DNA from: an uncultured Schlesneria sp.
Lineage (GTDB): Bacteria; Planctomycetota; Planctomycetia; Planctomycetales; Planctomycetaceae
NCBI GenBank assembly: GCA_903904835.1
Contig: CAIVEI010000042.1
Location: 1 to 45,008 of the forward strand
Direction: 5' to 3'
Length of the DNA: 45,008 nucleotides
In this document: positions 36,416-44,272 of the stretch, in pieces
How positions within the stretch are numbered: the first letter of the stretch is position 1
Layout: every line of letters begins with the position of its first letter
Notes under the pieces: generated by a model
What the model was told of the DNA's origin: nothing
What the model saw: the letters and a program-made list of their open reading frames with translations, nothing else
Database searches by the model: none
Position numbers and translations under genes: made by a program

Positions 36416-37453
36416 ATGACAAGTGGCCCGATGTCAAAAATCGTTCTCATCTTCGCCGTTTCGATCGCGATCGTACTTCCAGCGAACACCGGTTTTGCGG
36501 TTGATGATCAGGCGGTGGACAACGCGGTCGTGAATGCCTTGCGAATGCTTTCCCGGCTGCAGAATCCAAACGGAAGCTGGAGCATTGAAATCACGGGTGA
36601 GTCCACTGCCGCGACGTCTCTGGCTGTGATGTCGTTCCTGGCGGCTGGCCACGTCCCCGGCGAAGGCCCTTACGGAGTGGCGATTGAGCGCGGAGTCAAC
36701 TATGTGATCGATCATCAGGAAGCGAACGGGTTGATTGTTGATCGGCGCGGGCATGGGCCGATGTACGATCATGGGATCAGTACGCTGATGTTGGCCGAAG
36801 TTTCAGGAATGGTTTCCAAAAACCAGTCGGCCCGATTGAAAAAGGTGCTGGAAAACGGGGTGAAGACGATCCTGAAAGCCCAACAGGTGCGAAAAGGACG
36901 GAATGACGCAGGTGGATGGCGATACCAGATTACCAGCAACGATAGTGATTTAAGCGTGACAGGCTGGCAGTTGCTGGCGCTGCGAGCGGCAAAAGATATC
37001 GGTTGTGATGTCCCGATTGAGCGGATTGATTACGCGGTCAGTTATGTCAAAAGATGTTCGAGCGGACGAGGTTTTTCGTATCAGCCGATGGGTGGACCGA
37101 CCTCGACGCTGACGGCCGCTGGTGTTTTATGCCTGCAGGTGTGTGACCACCTGGACGACAACGAAGTCCATTCAGGGATTCAATTCCTGCAGCGTCAACC
37201 ACTTCGTTACGACGACGGCTGGTACTTCTACGGTGCCTACTATCACGCGATCAGCGCCTATAAATTTGGCGGTCCTGACTGGGAGCGGACCAAGTCGATT
37301 CTCTTCGAGCAGCTTGTGGCAAACCAGCAGCCGGTCGGAGGCTGGAAGTCCATGAACGGCGCCGAACGACCACAGGGCCAGGTCTATTCAACCAGCCTCG
37401 GAGTCCTCGCCCTGACCGTTGAATACGGATACCTGCCGATTTATCAAAGGTGA
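36416..37453 (+). CDS. Exported prenyltransferase/squalene-cyclase-fold protein
   Basis: A 345-residue protein with a signal peptide (KIVLIFAVSIAIVLPANTGF, cleavage before AVDDQ) and an alpha/alpha-toroid repeat sequence like prenyltransferases and squalene-hopene cyclases. Repeat cores visible are LQNPNGSWSIE, DAGGWRYQIT, SSGRGFSYQPMGG, DDGWYFYGAYYHA and PVGGWKSMNG, which resemble QW motifs. The DXDD acid motif of true cyclases is not seen, so it is probably a non-catalytic or otherwise repurposed member. It starts six bases after the DUF4175-type stop and is surely co-transcribed; the pair recurs in Planctomycetota as far as I recall. A second in-frame ATG at 36431 is an alternative start. 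Confidence 0.85.
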   Translation: MTSGPMSKIVLIFAVSIAIVLPANTGFAVDDQAVDNAVVNALRMLSRLQNPNGSWSIEITGESTAATSLAVMSFLAAGHVPGEGPYGVAIERGVNYVIDHQEANGLIVDRRGHGPMYDHGISTLMLAEVSGMVSKNQSARLKKVLENGVKTILKAQQVRKGRNDAGGWRYQITSNDSDLSVTGWQLLALRAAKDIGCDVPIERIDYAVSYVKRCSSGRGFSYQPMGGPTSTLTAAGVLCLQVCDHLDDNEVHSGIQFLQRQPLRYDDGWYFYGAYYHAISAYKFGGPDWERTKSILFEQLVANQQPVGGWKSMNGAERPQGQVYSTSLGVLALTVEYGYLPIYQR

Positions 37454-37621
37454 GGCTCTTCTGTTCCGGTCCAAAGAGACCGCAGTTCAAATAGCCAAGA
37501 CTATCGACATTGGCTTTGCCGTCGTTTTCCTTCACCGAAATGAACAGTCAACGATTCACAGACTGCGGTGGGAAAGCAAACAGATTACGCCTGTAACTCA
37601 ATTCAACGAATTCAAAGAGAT

Positions 37622-37765
37622 GGAAACACAGAGGCACGGGGAACACAGAGGAAGAGGATAGAACTGATCGGACCGGATTCCGTATTGAAGATCCGGCGAT
37701 TTTGTGAGTCAAGAATTCCACTATCGGGATTCTCGTTCTTCTTCCTCTCCGTGCCTCCGTGTTTC
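37622..37765. repeat. Inverted pair of ACACAGAGGCACGG-type dispersed repeats
   Basis: The left arm (37622-37657) reads GAAACACAGAGGCACGGGGA and continues ACACAGAGGAAGAGG; the right arm (37738-37765) is its reverse complement with a short deletion and a few mismatches. The motif resembles intergenic repeats known from many bacterial genomes, where it often flanks GxxExxY genes. A GxxExxY-like remnant starts 39 bp after the right arm. Confidence 0.6.
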
Positions 37766-37803
37766 AAAGTCTTCTCTTCTTGAATCAACCCGGAACCATC
37801 ACA

Positions 37804-37932
37804 ATGGAAACAAATGAACTCACCCAAACGATGAACGGTACTGCGCAAGCCACCGTACATCGAAAGGACGTGATGCAATTTCAGAGAACAGAAAACGAAG
37901 AAAAGAAAGATTGGAACACTGATCAGCACTAA
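37804..37932 (+). pseudogene. Probable remnant of a GxxExxY-family gene
   Basis: A 42-codon open frame beginning METNELTQTMNGTAQATVHR. The first 20 residues align by eye with the start of GxxExxY proteins (pattern TNELTxxIxGAAxEVHR), but the following conserved LGPGLLE and YE segments are missing, and the frame continues with unrelated charged residues. It is therefore a 5-prime fragment of a short gene of unknown function. Surrounding repeats (37622-37765 and 37983-38057) are of the types that commonly accompany this family. A chance small ORF cannot be excluded. Confidence 0.45.
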
Positions 37933-37982
37933 CCTTCGCTAATCAGAAAATTCAAAAAGTCTTTTAAATTCTGCTGACTCTT

Positions 37983-38057
37983 ATTCGTGCGATTCGTCAG
38001 ATTCGTGGTCAAAACTCTTTTGCATTTATCTGTGTGGCTCTGCGTGTATCTGTGGCT
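37983..38057. repeat. Tandem ATTCGT and ATCTGTG-type dispersed repeats
   Basis: Two short repeat types adjoin: ATTCGT units at 37983-38010 (ATTCGTGCGATTCGTCAG and then ATTCGTGG) and ATCTGTGTGGCTCTGCGTGT at 38027-38046, followed by ATCTGTGG. On the minus strand the second type reads CCACAGATACACGCAGAGCC, and it encodes the last codons of mobA. Both types are widespread in bacterial intergenic DNA. Confidence 0.55.
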
Positions 38058-38682
38058 GAAACCTCTTCGCTTCTTCCGAGAAACCTGCCACGGTTAAGGC
38101 TTTTAAATAATCTTCCGGGTGATTCAGGTTTTCGAGTGTTGCCAGCTCGGGATCGACCGAGCGCAACTCGTCAACCGGGACTTCTCGTGTGTTGACTTCG
38201 TCAAATAGAAATCGCGGACGCAATCGGTCGGCGCCAAGAAGATGTTGCACGTGGTCGAGAACAGACAGACGATAAACGGCGGCCAGCGGGTGATGATGTT
38301 GACCATCACACGGCACCGCAATGTCGTGGTCTTGAAGCAGTTCAAACATTCGAGCGATAAAAGCGGGGACCAGCAGAGGCACGTCGCAACTTGTGACATA
38401 AACGGCGTCGACGTTTTTGTCGGTCACGCGTAATCCAGCCGCCAGGCCTTCCAGTGGGCCACGATCTTGTCGTTCGTCATGCGTCACCCTGATTTCATGA
38501 GAAATCTCAGGCAATTGCTGGCCCGGAGCGGTGACAACCACAATTCGTTGTGGGGTGACGACTTGGCTGACCAGCCGAATGACTCGCTGCAACATCAATT
38601 CGGGGCCGAACGGCAACGTCGCCTTGTCGTGTCCCATGCGACTCGATTTGCCGCCACAGAGAATAATCGCTCCCTTTTCCAT
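38026..38682 (-). CDS. mobA: Molybdenum cofactor guanylyltransferase
   Basis: MobA attaches GMP from GTP to molybdopterin to make the guanine dinucleotide form of the cofactor. The 218-residue protein begins with the nucleotidyltransferase signature ILCGGKSSRMGHDKATLPFG. HDERQDRGPLEGLAAGL and the metal-binding VYVTSCDVPLLVPAF follow, then HHPLAAVYR and LFDEVNTREVPVDEL. It is slightly longer than the usual 190-200 residues because its last 10-11 codons come from a dispersed repeat (PQIHAEPHR). It is divergent from fhcC, whose product is a subunit of an enzyme complex that in its archaeal relatives uses a Mo or W cofactor, so functional linkage is plausible. The cytosolic product has no other mo gene nearby. 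Confidence 0.93.
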   Translation of the reverse strand: MEKGAIILCGGKSSRMGHDKATLPFGPELMLQRVIRLVSQVVTPQRIVVVTAPGQQLPEISHEIRVTHDERQDRGPLEGLAAGLRVTDKNVDAVYVTSCDVPLLVPAFIARMFELLQDHDIAVPCDGQHHHPLAAVYRLSVLDHVQHLLGADRLRPRFLFDEVNTREVPVDELRSVDPELATLENLNHPEDYLKALTVAGFSEEAKRFQPQIHAEPHR

Positions 38683-38838
38683 GTCATCATTTCGTGTCAG
38701 GTGGTCGATGAGTTCGCAATTGTGTGAAATCTGTCGGTTGGTTAGTGTGACAGATCACAAATAAAATGGAACAATCATGCCAGTACATGTTCGAATGGTT
38801 TTGAACCGGTGCTTTGTCTATCTTCTGCATTACTGTGC

Positions 38839-38876
38839 CACTGCTTGACCGACTTCGGTCAAGCAGTGCTCTTTGA
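38839..38876. repeat. Dispersed hairpin element, copy 2
   Basis: CACTGCTTGACCG (38839-38851) pairs perfectly with CGGTCAAGCAGTG (38856-38868) around ACTT, followed by CTCTTTGA. It matches copy 1 near 12006-12042 apart from three bases. It lies 57 bases upstream of the fhcC start, between divergent mobA and fhcC. Confidence 0.75.
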
Positions 38877-38932
38877 CCGACTGAAGATACCGAATCGACA
38901 ATCTGCATCAAGAATTGAATAAGGATCACATC

Positions 38933-39763
38933 GTGTTACGGCTCACCTATCGCGGCGAAACGGCTGTTCCTGTCGAGATCGAAGGTTTCACGCCTGACTG
39001 GGCCTGCGATAAGTCGCTCGCCGAAATCGAACAATTTCCGATCTTTCACGGCAATCAAAAACTCCCTCTGGCCGAGATGTTCACGATTACCGGCGACGCC
39101 AGCGACAAGAGGTTTGATTTTGAAGGAAATCTGGCTGGAGTGCACTGGATCGGGGCGCACATGGCCTCGGGCGAAATACACATTCAAGGTTCAGCCGGAC
39201 GTCACGTCGGCAGCGATATGAATGGCGGCAAAATCGTGGTGGAAGGAAACGCAAACGGCTGGGTTGGAGCCGAAATGCGACGAGGCTTGATCCACATCAA
39301 AGGGAATGCCGGTCATCTGACCGGAGCCGCGTATCGTGGTTCTGTTAAAGGGATGACGGGGGGAACAATCCTTGTCGACGGCAACGCCGGAAACGAAATC
39401 GGCCTGACAATGCGTCGAGGGATGATCGCGATCGGAGGAACCGCAGGAGATGTACTCGGCTTCAACATGATCGCCGGTACGATTCTTGTCTTCGGAGAAT
39501 GCGGTATCCGTCCCGGTGCCGGGATGCGTCGAGGAACCCTCGGTATCTTCGGCCCGAATCCACCGCCGTTACTGCCAAGCTTTCGGCATGGGTCGACGTA
39601 CCGTCCACAAGTCGTGCCACTGATGCTTCGAACGCTGATCACCAAAGGTTTTAAATTCGACGAGTCATTGTTTGAGTCTGAGTTCGACCTGTACCACGGC
39701 GACCTGGTGTCAGTCGGTCGCGGCGAGATTCTGTTCCGGCATTCTGTAGCGTCCAAGGCATAG
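38933..39763 (+). CDS. fhcC: Formylmethanofuran dehydrogenase/formyltransferase-hydrolase subunit C
   Basis: A 276-residue protein of the FwdC/FhcC family. In methanogens and in C1-using bacteria this subunit belongs to the complex that handles formyl groups on methanofuran in tetrahydromethanopterin-linked C1 metabolism. The sequence is a right-handed beta-helix with regular GxxGxxxxGG-type turns: GSAGRHVGSDMNGGKIVVEG, GNAGHLTGAAYRGS, GNAGNEIGLTMRRGMIAIGG and GECGIRPGAGMRRGTLGIFG. The GTG at 38933 follows AAGGAT at six bases and is preferred over an upstream TTG. Planctomycetota are known to carry these archaeal-type genes. Other fhc genes are not in the window, but mobA is divergently adjacent. 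Confidence 0.88.
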   Translation: MLRLTYRGETAVPVEIEGFTPDWACDKSLAEIEQFPIFHGNQKLPLAEMFTITGDASDKRFDFEGNLAGVHWIGAHMASGEIHIQGSAGRHVGSDMNGGKIVVEGNANGWVGAEMRRGLIHIKGNAGHLTGAAYRGSVKGMTGGTILVDGNAGNEIGLTMRRGMIAIGGTAGDVLGFNMIAGTILVFGECGIRPGAGMRRGTLGIFGPNPPPLLPSFRHGSTYRPQVVPLMLRTLITKGFKFDESLFESEFDLYHGDLVSVGRGEILFRHSVASKA

Positions 39764-39798
39764 TTCGGCGAACCAGATACGGAAAAATTCCCACGTCT

Positions 39799-40066
39799 TT
39801 TCCCCGAAGGGGATACACATACCAGCCCAGCGGCAACTTCGTCATCGAGCGCCGCCCTGGGTCGGAATCCAATTGAGATCGGCGCGCCCTGAAGGGGCAG
39901 GGGAACGTGATACCCACGATTTTGATAGGAAATTCACGCCGAGACTCTGTTTCTTGGTCTCCGCAGCCCTTACAGGGCAAGACTGGTGTCATCATCGTGT
40001 GACCGAGGGCGGCGCTCGAAGACGAGCTTGCCGCTGGGCTGATATCTGTTCCCCCTTCAGGGGAAA
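39799..40066. repeat. Foldback element with about 100-bp inverted arms
   Basis: The arms 39799-39900 and 39964-40066 are inverted copies of each other; their first 63 or so bases match at roughly 85%, both containing CAGCCCAGCGGCAA and TCGAGCGCCGCCCT. The inner part diverges more. Short nested palindromes cap the arms (CCCCGAAGGGG, CCCTGAAGGGG, CCCTTACAGGG, CCCTTCAGGG). No open frame is supported in it. It lies 35 bp after fhcC and may be a non-autonomous mobile or structural-RNA-like element. The following 40067-40339 holds one more hairpin (GTTCGTT/AACGAAC, 40113-40132) and no gene. Confidence 0.75.
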
Positions 40067-40339
40067 GATTCGGACATATTCGGCACGGTCGGCGAGCGTC
40101 GTTCGCACGGGGGTTCGTTCTGCGTAACGAACAACCAAAAAAAGTTGATCGTCTTCGACCGGAAACGATTCGAAATTTCCCTGAGACAAATTGCCGCCCT
40201 CGAGCATGCATGAGCCACCATTCACTGACACAATGCAATACAAATTCCTTTTCCTACGGCCTTCTCAACCGAACTTGTCAAACGCCCGCCTGACCGGGAT
40301 ATTGAATTCCGGCGACCAGTATTTATCGCAGGAGCCACG

Positions 40340-40594
40340 ATGACAAAAATGATTCACGGAAAAATCGGCGGGAACACCATCGAACTCGACGAAGCTCTCG
40401 GCATCCCCGAGGGTCAAGAAGTTGAGGTCCATGTGAGATTAGTTTCAAATGTCTCCCCGAAAACAGGCGAAGGTTTTCTTCGCACTGAAGGAGCGTTGGC
40501 CGATGATTTGGAATGGGACCCCATCATGGACGAGGTCTATTCCGCTCGAAGTTTTGATCGAAGGCCAGCCGCCCCGGACCTTGGGCAACCATGA
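40340..40594 (+). CDS. Antitoxin of a PIN-toxin pair (AF2212/DUF104-like)
   Basis: An 84-residue protein resembling DUF104/AF2212-like antitoxins that pair with PIN toxins: KMIHGKIGGNTIELDEALG with a beta-hairpin start, GIPEGQEVEVHVRLV, then GALADDLEWDPIMDEVY, which is the toxin-binding helix region in relatives. GCAGGAG precedes the ATG. Its stop overlaps the next ATG by four bases (ATGA), the normal coupling to a vapC-type toxin, but that toxin frame is broken. It may now be an orphan antitoxin. Confidence 0.75.
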   Translation: MTKMIHGKIGGNTIELDEALGIPEGQEVEVHVRLVSNVSPKTGEGFLRTEGALADDLEWDPIMDEVYSARSFDRRPAAPDLGQP

Positions 40595-40725
40595 CATTTC
40601 ACATCGATACCGATATTTGATCGGCACATGTGCGAAGGCAAGAAAGTTTGGAGGACCCTCGTATCGCATTCAATATATCAGATGCACACGGTTTCGGCAT
40701 CATAATGGGAATTCGTACCGTCTAA
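40591..40725 (+). pseudogene. PIN-domain toxin remnant, interrupted after nine codons
   Basis: The frame starting at the ATG that overlaps the antitoxin stop reads MTFHIDTDI, then TGA (40618-40620), then SAHVRR. In intact relatives of this PIN family the start reads MTxLIDTDICSAHL, so the TGA replaces the codon for Cys. After about 15 codons similarity fades; possible continuation GGPSYRIQY appears in another frame around 40650-40680. No downstream catalytic acid motif of the domain was found. The toxin is thus inactive by nonsense mutation and further decay. Confidence 0.6.
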
Positions 40726-41112
40726 TGAGCTTCGTTTCGGCCAAATTCCTCCAATGAAGCAAAGTCGCGTCCTTGCCGGATGTTGTATGTCTCGCGTTCA
40801 TCCGAATCAGAAGTAAAAAATATACAATTCGGTGCGTCGCATGTGTTGCTTTGCGTAACGCGAAAATCCCTTCTGTTGCACACGCCTTCCATTCGTGAAT
40901 TACGCTAATTGCTATTTTCCCACGCATCAGGCAATCAGTCGTTAAAACCGATTGCACTTCAATACACACAGGGGAATTACAAAATAATTATAAAATACAA
41001 ATAAAACTAATCGTGATGAATGTTGAATTCGAAATGATGCTTCGCTAGACTCACCTCTGAAATTTGAGCATCACGCTAACAAATGTTCTTCGGCACTTCA
41101 AAGGGGTTTTCT
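40726..41112. other. AT-rich intergenic region before the PEP-CTERM gene
   Basis: No supported gene. From about 40940 the sequence becomes notably AT-rich (for example AATTATAAAATACAAATAAAAC near 40985-41006, given here only as a position). It probably carries the promoter of the PEP-CTERM gene. Decay products of the PIN toxin may extend into its first 100 bp. Confidence 0.4.
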
Positions 41113-41952
41113 ATGTCGACCAGTTGCTTTTTGAGAGGTATTGGATTTATTTTTGCTTTTGTTTTTGTTTCAGCTGGTGTAACAACGGTGTATGCGGAAC
41201 TTATAAATGCCCAATACGATAATACAGTCGGGCTTGTGAATAACGCCACTTCGATAAACGGACTTCCGCAAAATTATAGCGTCGAGATTACTGGTTCGTT
41301 AGGGTTTCCTGGATCGTTGAATAAAACTGTAAGCGACAATGGAGGATTTAATCCAAATATTGTCGCAAGTTATTACCTGACCTCATCCAGTTTTCAGTTC
41401 AACGCAACGCAATCGGCAACCACAACAACATTCGATTGGTCGTATTCGGAGCGAGCTGTCGATGGAGCTCATTCGTTAGGGTACGGTTATTATGGAGCGA
41501 ACAATCGCATGGGAGCATCGTTCAGTATTACAGGAAGCCCCGGAAGCCCCGCAACATACACCATAACTGACATTTCGAGCTTACAGTTGACCAACCTTAC
41601 CTTGGAACTACTGGATTACAACGTTCAAACACAGCAACTGACGACTCAGTATTTGGAGTTATACGGTGTCGGAACGACTACAAACCTCTCCGACACGTTT
41701 ACGGGAACGCTGCTGCCCGGACACGGCTATTCAATCGTCGCGGCAACGGGACTTGAGAGCAATGTCGGCCATAATGTGGTTAGCTCGGGCGACATTAATG
41801 TCACAATACAATCGGGAGGGCCGGCGTCCGTCCCAGAACCGTCGAGCATCCTGTTGCTGACCGTGGGCGCAATTGGCGCTGCGATTGTTGGGGGGTGCCA
41901 AAAACATGCCAAGCGTCGACGTCATAACGAGTTTCGCGCGTTGATGAATTGA
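41113..41952 (+). CDS. PEP-CTERM sorting domain protein
   Basis: A 279-residue exported protein. The signal peptide (FLRGIGFIFAFVFVSAGVTT) is followed by a beta-rich, Asn/Thr/Ser-rich mature region with no other recognised domain. The C-terminus has the canonical signal: VPEPSSILLLTVGAIGAAIV, a hydrophobic stretch, then the basic cluster KHAKRRR. In such systems exosortase EpsH/XrtA-type enzymes cleave at the PEP motif and attach or release the protein at the envelope; no exosortase gene is in the window. I start at the ATG at 41113 rather than 41083, because it gives a proper signal peptide. The gene is richer in A and T than its neighbours. Confidence 0.88.
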   Translation: MSTSCFLRGIGFIFAFVFVSAGVTTVYAELINAQYDNTVGLVNNATSINGLPQNYSVEITGSLGFPGSLNKTVSDNGGFNPNIVASYYLTSSSFQFNATQSATTTTFDWSYSERAVDGAHSLGYGYYGANNRMGASFSITGSPGSPATYTITDISSLQLTNLTLELLDYNVQTQQLTTQYLELYGVGTTTNLSDTFTGTLLPGHGYSIVAATGLESNVGHNVVSSGDINVTIQSGGPASVPEPSSILLLTVGAIGAAIVGGCQKHAKRRRHNEFRALMN

Positions 41953-42340
41953 TCTCGGCTCGAATTGTCGGACGTTGCGGCCAAGTGTCGCTAGGAGATG
42001 CCGGCGAATTTTAAAACGTGAGATTGTTGTACATTGTGAGAAAGTGCCAATTGCTTTCGTGTCAAATGAAGGTTCACCACAGGGACCTGATAGAAAACGC
42101 AACCCAGGAGACGCGGCACTTTCGGTTGACGGGGGAGGTGGCAGTCGCTGAAAAGCGTCGGCTAACTTGCTTCTGCGGCGGTTAAAGAGGTGTTGTTTTC
42201 TGATTCACGCGGAGTCGTATCCGGCGGGACGGCGAAAGTTCCGTGACCCAGTTTGTAGTTTTTCTCGCCGCCCGCAAAACTGAATCGATGCGAGGAAAAA
42301 AGGTTTTTCTATTTTGGCTTTGTTTGGAAGTTTTGATCAA
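41953..42340. other. Intergenic region between convergent PEP-CTERM and DUF5131 genes
   Basis: About 390 bp without a supported gene. A weak inverted pair, CTCGC at 42268-42272 and GCGAG at 42292-42296, precedes the A/T-rich AGGAAAAAAGGTTTTTCT at 42294-42311, which could act as a transcript end for either gene. Nothing else was recognised. Confidence 0.35.
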
Positions 42341-43069
42341 CTATCCGGCGACCTTCATCGGGGTATTTGGAAGTTCGTCCCACGTTCGATCGACGAGCAG
42401 GCGACCGTGACGCTTTTTGAAAACGCCGCCCCATTGTTTGAAGAAGAACGGGACTCCGGCCGCAACACATTGATCGCGAATGTCGATCACCCAAGACTCC
42501 ATCATCGGCCTGGCACCCGGCCCGGACTCGCCTCCGACGATAACCCAGTCCATTCCTGTGAGGTCAAGGTTTTTCAGCGGCCCAAGCAGAGGTTCCAATG
42601 ACAAGAATTTTACGTGGGCGCCCGTTTGCCGCAAATGGTCGATTCGCGATTGATACTTCTGGCTTTCGACACTCACACCCATCCATACGTTCTCAGGCCA
42701 ATCGATTTCGCTCGAGAGTTGTTCCAATCGCTCGGCGCGCTTCGTCAATACCTGGAACTGATGCCACGAAGCACGACGCATGACATCAAAGACCCGCTGC
42801 ACGTAACTCAATTCAACGTCGTTATGAAAAAGATCGCTCATCGAGTTCACGAAAATCAAGCGCGGTCGTTTCCATTTTAGTGGGTGCTCCAACATTTGTG
42901 GTTGCGTCGTCAGCTCAAAGCCATTTTTGTAGTTCTCATTTCCCATCGCCTGGAGCCGGAACGCAAGCCGTTCCGCATAACAGTGCTTGCAACCAGGACT
43001 GATCTTGGTGCATCCGGTGACCGGATTCCATGTTGCTTCGGTCCACTCGATTGACGATTTATCGGCCAT
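42341..43069 (-). CDS. DUF5131 (phage Gp37/Gp68) three-Cys-motif protein
   Basis: A 242-residue protein of the Gp37/Gp68 family. The N-terminus reads [20 protein letters not shown] with three cysteines at 20, 27 and 30 (C-x6-C-x2-C), the three-Cys motif. Radical SAM enzymes use C-x3-C-x2-C to hold a 4Fe-4S cluster, so this variant spacing suggests a cluster-binding relative, as inference. Later motifs are [44 protein letters not shown] and [15 protein letters not shown], all typical of the family. It lies two bases after the TcmP stop and is certainly co-transcribed. The family is known from phages and mobile regions; no reaction is established. Confidence 0.92.
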   Translation of the reverse strand: MADKSSIEWTEATWNPVTGCTKISPGCKHCYAERLAFRLQAMGNENYKNGFELTTQPQMLEHPLKWKRPRLIFVNSMSDLFHNDVELSYVQRVFDVMRRASWHQFQVLTKRAERLEQLSSEIDWPENVWMGVSVESQKYQSRIDHLRQTGAHVKFLSLEPLLGPLKNLDLTGMDWVIVGGESGPGARPMMESWVIDIRDQCVAAGVPFFFKQWGGVFKKRHGRLLVDRTWDELPNTPMKVAG

Positions 43070-43071
43070 GT

Positions 43072-43914
43072 TTACATCCTTCGTTCGTGTTTCGCGAAGA
43101 TTTCTCTAACGATTTTTGCCCCGGTTTCGTTTGGGGATGCAAAGTAAAGGTAGTAGACCGTCGCTCCTTTTTTATTCTTCATCGGCAACGGATCGGGGAC
43201 AAATTTAAACCCCGCGACCTCCTGAAGTCGTTTCTGAAACGCGGTCGCGACTGCGTCATTCGTCTTTTTTTCTGGAATGAATTCATTGTCATCAAACAGG
43301 CTGAGTTGTTCTTTCTTGTAGGCAGCCTCCTGCCAGGAATTGTCGCCCCAAAACCGGTTCATTCGTTCGACTTGTTCTGGTGCGACATCTTCAGGACGAT
43401 GCCACAGTACATTTCGGTTTGCGTCCATGATCATAAAGTTGAAAAAGATCTCGATACTTTTCGATTCTCCGGCCGTTTTCAGGACCTGCCAGTCAACATT
43501 GAGCTCATACGGATCAAGCAAACATAACGCGCGGGCGTAGTCCTCATAACGACAGAGAGGAAACACCTGATTCAACAGAACTTCATTGCAGTCGCCCTGG
43601 TAAATATGAACATCTTTTCTGCCGTTTGCAATCTTTTGCAGCGAATCAACCCGACTTGAATTGAGGTCGATCAAGTGGAACTCTTTGAATGGAGGTTCGA
43701 CAAGCAATGCGTTGGTCGGACTTCCCTTCACGAACTGTCCTGTCGTTTTTGAAACGTGAACACCGTACCCGGCGAACGCATCAATGTACAAATGCCGCGA
43801 GATCTTAGGATAACTGGAGATGATCGTTGAATACGCCTTCGCATATTCTCGGATGATATCCAATTTAATCTCAGACCAATAACCAATTTCGTCGTACGCG
43901 TCTTGATCCGTCAT
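43072..43914 (-). CDS. tcmP: Three-Cys-motif partner protein TcmP
   Basis: A 280-residue protein of the TcmP family, named because it occurs beside DUF5131 three-Cys proteins. It resembles a Rossmann-type methyltransferase: the motif I-like [13 protein letters not shown] near residue 45, [17 protein letters not shown] with an acid at the end of strand 2, and [13 protein letters not shown] as the motif IV region. The N-terminus is [20 protein letters not shown]. An upstream in-frame ATG gives four extra residues; I prefer 43914. The stop leaves two bases before the DUF5131 ATG. A small basic protein gene lies 154 bp upstream on the same strand. Function unknown; methylation or nucleotide modification with the three-Cys enzyme is a hypothesis. 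Confidence 0.9.
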   Translation of the reverse strand: MTDQDAYDEIGYWSEIKLDIIREYAKAYSTIISSYPKISRHLYIDAFAGYGVHVSKTTGQFVKGSPTNALLVEPPFKEFHLIDLNSSRVDSLQKIANGRKDVHIYQGDCNEVLLNQVFPLCRYEDYARALCLLDPYELNVDWQVLKTAGESKSIEIFFNFMIMDANRNVLWHRPEDVAPEQVERMNRFWGDNSWQEAAYKKEQLSLFDDNEFIPEKKTNDAVATAFQKRLQEVAGFKFVPDPLPMKNKKGATVYYLYFASPNETGAKIVREIFAKHERRM

Positions 43915-44068
43915 GGAATGTTCCACGGTGTTTCAGTCATCACGCTTATTTTGGTCTAACGCCTCAATGAATACTGGCGCATTTGTTCAGTTCCGTAAAT
44001 AGGAAATTTTCGTAGAGAAGATAGATCGTGTGCCTTGGGAGATTATTTCCCGTCTTACTGGAATCGAT

Positions 44069-44272
44069 CTATTTTTTCGCTCGTCGGGCGGCTCTTTTCG
44101 GGGTCGGCTTTTTATCGGGAATTTGTGTCAAGTCTACCAATTTATCCCCCTCCAAAACCCAACAGGGAGTTTTGGTTTGTCGTGCCAATTTCAATGCGTA
44201 TTTTGCGGCTCGTTTCAGCGCCGCGAGCGCAATCGGTTTTCGCTTTGTGGTTGCGTCTGATTTGCGGGTCAT
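44069..44272 (-). CDS. Small Lys/Arg-rich protein upstream of tcmP
   Basis: A 67-residue very basic protein (from M at 44272: MTRKSDATTKRKPIALAALK). It is supported by AAGGAG seven bases upstream of this ATG; an ATG eight codons earlier lacks such a site. The middle is an amphipathic helix (ALKRAAKYALKLARQTKTP) followed by a short strand CWVLEGDKLVDL, then a Lys/Arg/Pro tail (KKPTPKRAARRAKK). The charge suggests nucleic-acid binding. I do not recognise a named family. It is codirectional with tcmP and the DUF5131 gene, 154 bp upstream, so it may be the third member of the module. Confidence 0.6.
   Translation of the reverse strand: MTRKSDATTKRKPIALAALKRAAKYALKLARQTKTPCWVLEGDKLVDLTQIPDKKPTPKRAARRAKK

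Noticed and set aside
36416-37453. True squalene-hopene cyclase
   Set aside because: It is half the length, has a signal peptide and lacks a DXDD motif.
40618-40620. TGA in the PIN toxin as a selenocysteine codon
   Set aside because: The position is normally Cys, which made this tempting, but no SECIS-like hairpin was seen just downstream and the frame loses similarity soon after, which fits decay better.
42341-43069. DUF5131 protein as a standard radical SAM enzyme
   Set aside because: The Cys spacing is C-x6-C-x2-C and not C-x3-C-x2-C, so only a relationship is suggested.
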